From Minisyncoccota bacterium (lineage in GTDB: Bacteria; Patescibacteriota; Minisyncoccia; Phycocordibacterales; GCA-2747955): DNA of 10,252 nt. Of this stretch, positions 8,023 through 10,252 are shown piece after piece. Under the pieces are notes generated by a model. That model did not search any database and had not been told where the DNA came from. It was given only the letters and a program-made list of their open reading frames with translations. Each line of letters starts with the position of its first letter. The stretch's first letter is position 1. The DNA lies in the NCBI GenBank assembly GCA_023143935.1, contig JAGLGQ010000049.1:1-10252 (forward strand), given 5' to 3'. The position numbers and the translations under genes were made by a program.

Positions 8023-8948
8023 TAAAAAATTTACTTTCTCTAATTTTAATTTTATTTATTTTAAGTACTTTTTTGTATTTTAATTTTATTAATAATCAAA
8101 ATAATAATAATCAAAATAAAGAAATTGAAAAAATAAATATTAAAGTAGAAGAAAAAAAGGTGGAAAATCTTGAATTGCCAAAAGTATTTTTAAATAATTT
8201 ATTTGAAGATACTTTTGATAAAGGTGAAATATTAGAAGAAACTGGCAATATGGAAAAAAGCTTAAGTCCGCATTGGTGGGTAAATTCTGGGGCATTTTTG
8301 ATTCAAGAAAATGGAATTGCTAGAACCCTTTTTGGTGCATTGGAAGAAGATTCTGAATGGCAGATAAAATATAGTAATGGAAAAAGAGATATTCCAGAAG
8401 AAACTGATGGTGGTTATTATCCTCAAAATATTTTTAGATTAATCACAAAAAGTAAATGGCAAAATTTTCGACAAGAAGCTTATTTTAAAATAGTTAAATA
8501 TAATTTAAGTAATAGCAAACATCGTAGTGAATCAAATGGTTTATTATTTTTTAGTCGTTATAAAGATCAATATAATTTATATTATGCTGGAATTCGTGTT
8601 GACGGAACAGCCGTTATAAAGAAAAAAATAAATAAAGAATATTATATAATATCACAAGGAAAAATTTTTGATGGAGAATTTGACAAAAAAATAAATCCAA
8701 ATCTTTTACCAATAAATCAATGGATTGGTATTAGAAATGAAATTAAAACAGTTGATAGAAATAAAGTTGAAATAAAAATATTTATTGATGAAAAGAGAAC
8801 AGGTAATTGGGAATTGGTATTAGTTGCAATAGATGATGGAAAAAGTTATGGGGGAGAAGCTATTTTAAGTGAGGAGTATGCAGGAATACGAACAGATTTT
8901 ATGGATGTAAAGTTTGATAATTATAAAATTGAAGATATTACTGATTAA
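8019..8948 (+). CDS. Membrane-tethered extracellular protein, putative concanavalin-like jelly-roll domain
   Basis: A 309-residue protein of no family I can name with certainty. A signal anchor (about 4-24, no cleavage site or lipobox seen) is followed by an Asn-rich then Glu/Lys-rich linker (25-52). A beta-rich domain fills the rest. It opens with LFEDTFDKG (61-69), contains SPHWWVNSGAF and NGLLFFSRYKDQYNLYYAGI, and closes with EEYAGIRTDFMDVKFDNYKI. That opening and the alternating hydrophobic strands resemble ConA-like lectin/glucanase folds, which include DUF1080-type and several polysaccharide lyase families; this assignment is by pattern only. Translation is coupled to the lyase gene by ATGA (8019-8022), so it very likely works on the same polymer outside the cell, as a binding module, an accessory lyase or hydrolase, or an assembly factor. 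It is the last gene of the operon, and its TAA stop is also the first codon of the 21-bp repeat array. Confidence 0.75.
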   Translation: MIKNLLSLILILFILSTFLYFNFINNQNNNNQNKEIEKINIKVEEKKVENLELPKVFLNNLFEDTFDKGEILEETGNMEKSLSPHWWVNSGAFLIQENGIARTLFGALEEDSEWQIKYSNGKRDIPEETDGGYYPQNIFRLITKSKWQNFRQEAYFKIVKYNLSNSKHRSESNGLLFFSRYKDQYNLYYAGIRVDGTAVIKKKINKEYYIISQGKIFDGEFDKKINPNLLPINQWIGIRNEIKTVDRNKVEIKIFIDEKRTGNWELVLVAIDDGKSYGGEAILSEEYAGIRTDFMDVKFDNYKIEDITD

Positions 8949-9039
8949 GCTAAAAAGTAGCACGACTAAGTTAAAAAGTAGCATGACTAGCTTAAAAAGT
9001 AGTATGATTAAGCTAAAAAGTAGCACGACTAGCTTAAAA
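8946..9039 (+). repeat. 21-bp direct tandem repeat array (four units plus a 10-bp partial)
   Basis: Units are 8946-8966, 8967-8987, 8988-9008 and 9009-9029, with a partial at 9030-9039. Consensus is TA(A/G)-(G/C)(C/T)T-AAAAAGTAG-(C/T)A(C/T)GA(C/T). Units 1 and 4 are identical. The first three bases of unit 1 are the stop codon of the preceding gene. In that gene's frame each full unit has two stops (codons 1 and 5), because 21 bp is seven codons. One other + frame and one - frame are stop-free across the array. Arms 9008-9015 and 9030-9037 form an 8-bp perfect inverted repeat. There are no spacers, so it is not CRISPR. It lies in the 3' UTR just before the operon terminator. Confidence 0.9.
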
Positions 9040-9054
9040 TTCAATTCTGGTTTT

Positions 9055-9098
9055 ATAACAAAAAACAAGGAAGCAGGGCCTCCTTGTTTTTTTGTTAT
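9055..9098. terminator. Strong bidirectional intrinsic terminator closing the polysaccharide operon
   Basis: A left arm at 9055-9071 (ATAACA...CAAGGA) pairs with a right arm at 9081-9098 (TCCTTG...GTTAT), a 17-bp stem with one bulged T. The loop region AGCAGGGCC can add two more G-C pairs. The right arm carries seven T residues and the left arm six A residues, so both strands give a GC-containing hairpin followed by U residues. It lies 106 nt after the last operon stop and just upstream of the next promoter; no - strand gene is seen that would use the reverse direction. Confidence 0.85.
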
Positions 9099-9133
9099 GG
9101 GATTAGAAGGTTAGATTATTTGGTTTTATATTG

Positions 9134-9139
9134 TATAAT
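9134..9139 (+). promoter_or_regulatory. -10 box of the small membrane-protein gene
   Basis: Perfect TATAAT at 9134-9139, after the operon terminator and 8 nt before ATG 9148. No good -35 is found at 16-18 bp upstream (TTAGAT at 9111-9116 is poor). Normal start spacing puts the first transcribed base at about 9146, so the mRNA would be leaderless or nearly so. Confidence 0.5.
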
Positions 9140-9147
9140 TGTTAAAT

Positions 9148-9597
9148 ATGATAAATTATAAACATACACAAATAAATCCGATTTCGTCTTTTTTGTTGCC
9201 AATTTCACCAATAGTTTTTTATTTAGTGATGCAATATAACGGTTTGAGTGTTTTTGATCAACCAATAATTTTAAGTATTTTTTTATTTTTTATTTTTATT
9301 ATTTCTTTTTTTTCTCGCATGACAGTATTAGTAAATGATGAAAAAATTAGTATTAATTTTTTATGTTTTAGGTGTAAAAAACATTTTTATTTTAAAGATA
9401 TTGTAGGGGTAAAAATTGTAAAAAATTATTGGTATCATGGGTGGGGAATTAGAATAATTCCAAAAGGAGTTTTATTTAATGTTTATGGATTAGATGCTAT
9501 AGAATTAAATTTAAAAACTGGAAAAAGAATCAGAATTGGTACGGATGAGCCCGATATTTTATTTAATATAATAAAAAATGCAATTAAAAAAGTATGA
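9148..9597 (+). CDS. Small membrane protein: two TM segments and a cytosolic PH-like beta domain
   Basis: A 149-residue protein of unknown function. Two hydrophobic segments (about 11-29 and 37-56) form a hairpin, followed by about 90 mostly beta-strand residues. These carry VLVNDEKISINF, FKDIVGVKIVKNYW, HGWGIRIIP, NVYGLDAIELNLKTGKR and RIGTDEPDILFNII. A short TM hairpin followed by a DEKI...I...W.GWGIR...G..A(I/V)EL...G...RIGTDEP pattern recalls bacterial PH-like membrane proteins, but I cannot tie it to a characterised member. ATG 9148 is preferred to TTG 9139, because the TTG overlaps the TATAAT. It is separated from the polysaccharide operon by a strong terminator, so a role there is not implied. 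Its TGA stop overlaps the next gene's extended -10 box. Confidence 0.8.
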   Translation: MINYKHTQINPISSFLLPISPIVFYLVMQYNGLSVFDQPIILSIFLFFIFIISFFSRMTVLVNDEKISINFLCFRCKKHFYFKDIVGVKIVKNYWYHGWGIRIIPKGVLFNVYGLDAIELNLKTGKRIRIGTDEPDILFNIIKNAIKKV

Positions 9598-9603
9598 TAT
9601 AAT
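9595..9603 (+). promoter_or_regulatory. Extended -10 promoter of the transporter gene, overlapping the upstream stop codon
   Basis: TGATATAAT at 9595-9603 is a perfect TGn-TATAAT. The TGA is the stop codon of the small membrane-protein gene. No convincing -35 lies 17 bp upstream, where the sequence is A-rich; extended -10 promoters tolerate this. Predicted start is near 9610, with a leader of about 32 nt to ATG 9642. Confidence 0.5.
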
Positions 9604-9641
9604 TTTTGTTTATTAATTTAATTATATAAATTTAAAATATT

Positions 9642-10252
9642 ATGAACGAAATACTTTTTATTACCTTTGCATTTTTTTGCCTTTCTTTAGTTTTGGTAGC
9701 TTTTAGAATGGGTAAATTATATCTTTTTTTATTAATTTCTGTTTTTACAATTTTAATGAATATTTTTGTTTTAAAACAGTTTGAATTGTTTGGGTTATTA
9801 ATTACTGGTGGAAATATTTTATATGGTTCTTTATTTTTAATTACAGATTTACTTTCTGAGCATTATGGAAAAAAAGAAGCATTTAGGGCGGTTATTATTG
9901 GATTTTTAACTTCAGCTTTTTTTGTGGTAGCTTTACAATTTTTATTAGCTTTTGTTCCATCAGTAGATGATTTTGCGCAAGATTCACTCAATACGTTATT
10001 TTCAATTGCTCCAAGAATTTTAATTGGGTCAATGTTAGCTTATTTAATAGCTCAATCAGTTGATATTATTTTGTATGATAAAATTAAAAGCATAAAATCA
10101 TCAAAAAATTATTTATGGTTAAGGAATAATGGTTCAACTTTGATATCTCAAGCAATAGATACATTTATATTTACTTTGGTAGGACTTACGACTTTATCTT
10201 TTTTGCCTTTTGGTGGAGTAATACCAGTAGAGATATTTTGGGAAGTATTTTT
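9642..10252 (+). CDS. yhhQ: Queuosine precursor transporter, YhhQ/VUT (DUF165) family, 3'-truncated by window edge
   Basis: An integral membrane transporter that imports 7-deazaguanine precursors (preQ0/preQ1 or queuine) for tRNA queuosine. The frame starts at ATG after AAAATATT and is still open at the right edge (203 codons seen; the family is about 210-240, so little is missing). Family signatures are KQFELFGLLITGGNILYG (45-62), TDLLSEHYGKKEA (68-80), the PRI...SMLAYLIAQSVD segment (124-141), LWLRNNGST (158-166) and SQAIDTFIF (169-177). At least five hydrophobic segments can be counted. It lies 44 nt after the small membrane-protein gene and has its own extended -10 box there; read-through from upstream is also possible. 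In a reduced genome this transporter would suit salvage rather than synthesis of the queuosine base, but no biosynthesis gene is in view to test that. Unrelated to the polysaccharide operon. Confidence 0.92.
   Translation, partial: MNEILFITFAFFCLSLVLVAFRMGKLYLFLLISVFTILMNIFVLKQFELFGLLITGGNILYGSLFLITDLLSEHYGKKEAFRAVIIGFLTSAFFVVALQFLLAFVPSVDDFAQDSLNTLFSIAPRILIGSMLAYLIAQSVDIILYDKIKSIKSSKNYLWLRNNGSTLISQAIDTFIFTLVGLTTLSFLPFGGVIPVEIFWEVF

Noticed and set aside
8020..8025. Alternative genetic code (UGA read as glycine), suggested by TGA followed by an in-frame TAA at the end of the lyase gene
   Set aside because: More than 9 kb of coding sequence has no internal in-frame UGA and uses GGN for glycine. 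The TGA-TAA pair is simply a double stop.
8946..9039. CRISPR array
   Set aside because: Units abut with no spacers, are too short and have no cas genes nearby.
8865..9068. Open - strand frame with Leu/Phe-rich heptads across the same array
   Set aside because: A by-product of the repeat's composition; it overlaps the real gene's end and the terminator, and no - strand promoter is evident.
8914..9114. Open + strand frame through the 21-bp array encoding a Lys/Ser-rich heptad repeat
   Set aside because: It starts only at a TTG inside the upstream gene, has no promoter or ribosome signal, and runs through the terminator hairpin. The open frame follows from a stop-free 21-bp unit. Kept only as an observation in the repeat finding.

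Overview
The window is strongly AT-rich (about a quarter G+C by eye) and tightly packed, with every gene on the + strand. Full-length reading frames have no in-frame UGA, so the standard bacterial code fits. None of the start codons has a recognisable Shine-Dalgarno sequence. Low G+C, standard code, a compact layout and a locus that needs no outer-membrane parts suggest a reduced-genome monoderm such as a Patescibacteria/CPR lineage. That placement is an inference, and another low-GC bacterium is possible.

Layout: (1) 1-1518 is the 3' five-sixths of glmS, cut by the left edge. (2) 1519-1701 is a control region with a weak terminator whose T-tract runs into the first of two tandem near-identical promoters (TTGACA-17-AATACT with an extended -10). 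(3) 1702-8948 is a four-gene operon with a 10-nt gap, then a 19-nt and a 4-nt overlap. It encodes a UDP-N-acetylhexosamine 6-dehydrogenase, a hyaluronan-synthase-like membrane GT2 synthase, a 1213-residue doubly membrane-anchored protein fusing a heparinase II/III-type lyase to a NodB-type deacetylase domain, and a membrane-tethered putative jelly-roll protein. (4) 8946-9039 is a 21-bp tandem repeat that begins exactly at the last stop codon of the operon. A strong bidirectional hairpin terminator follows at 9055-9098. (5) 9148-9597 is a small two-TM protein with a PH-like tail, and 9642 onward is the start of a YhhQ-type queuosine-precursor transporter cut by the right edge.

Reading of the system: GlmS supplies glucosamine-6-P, and so UDP-GlcNAc. 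The dehydrogenase would turn a UDP-HexNAc into its uronic acid, and the GT2 synthase would polymerise and extrude the polymer. The third protein carries the two chemistries expected to act on such a chain outside the cell: beta-elimination at uronic acids and N-deacetylation. The fourth may bind or modify the polymer. This looks like a compact synthase-dependent exopolysaccharide locus, comparable in logic to alginate, PNAG and Pel systems but without periplasmic or outer-membrane parts. The polymer itself cannot be read from sequence.
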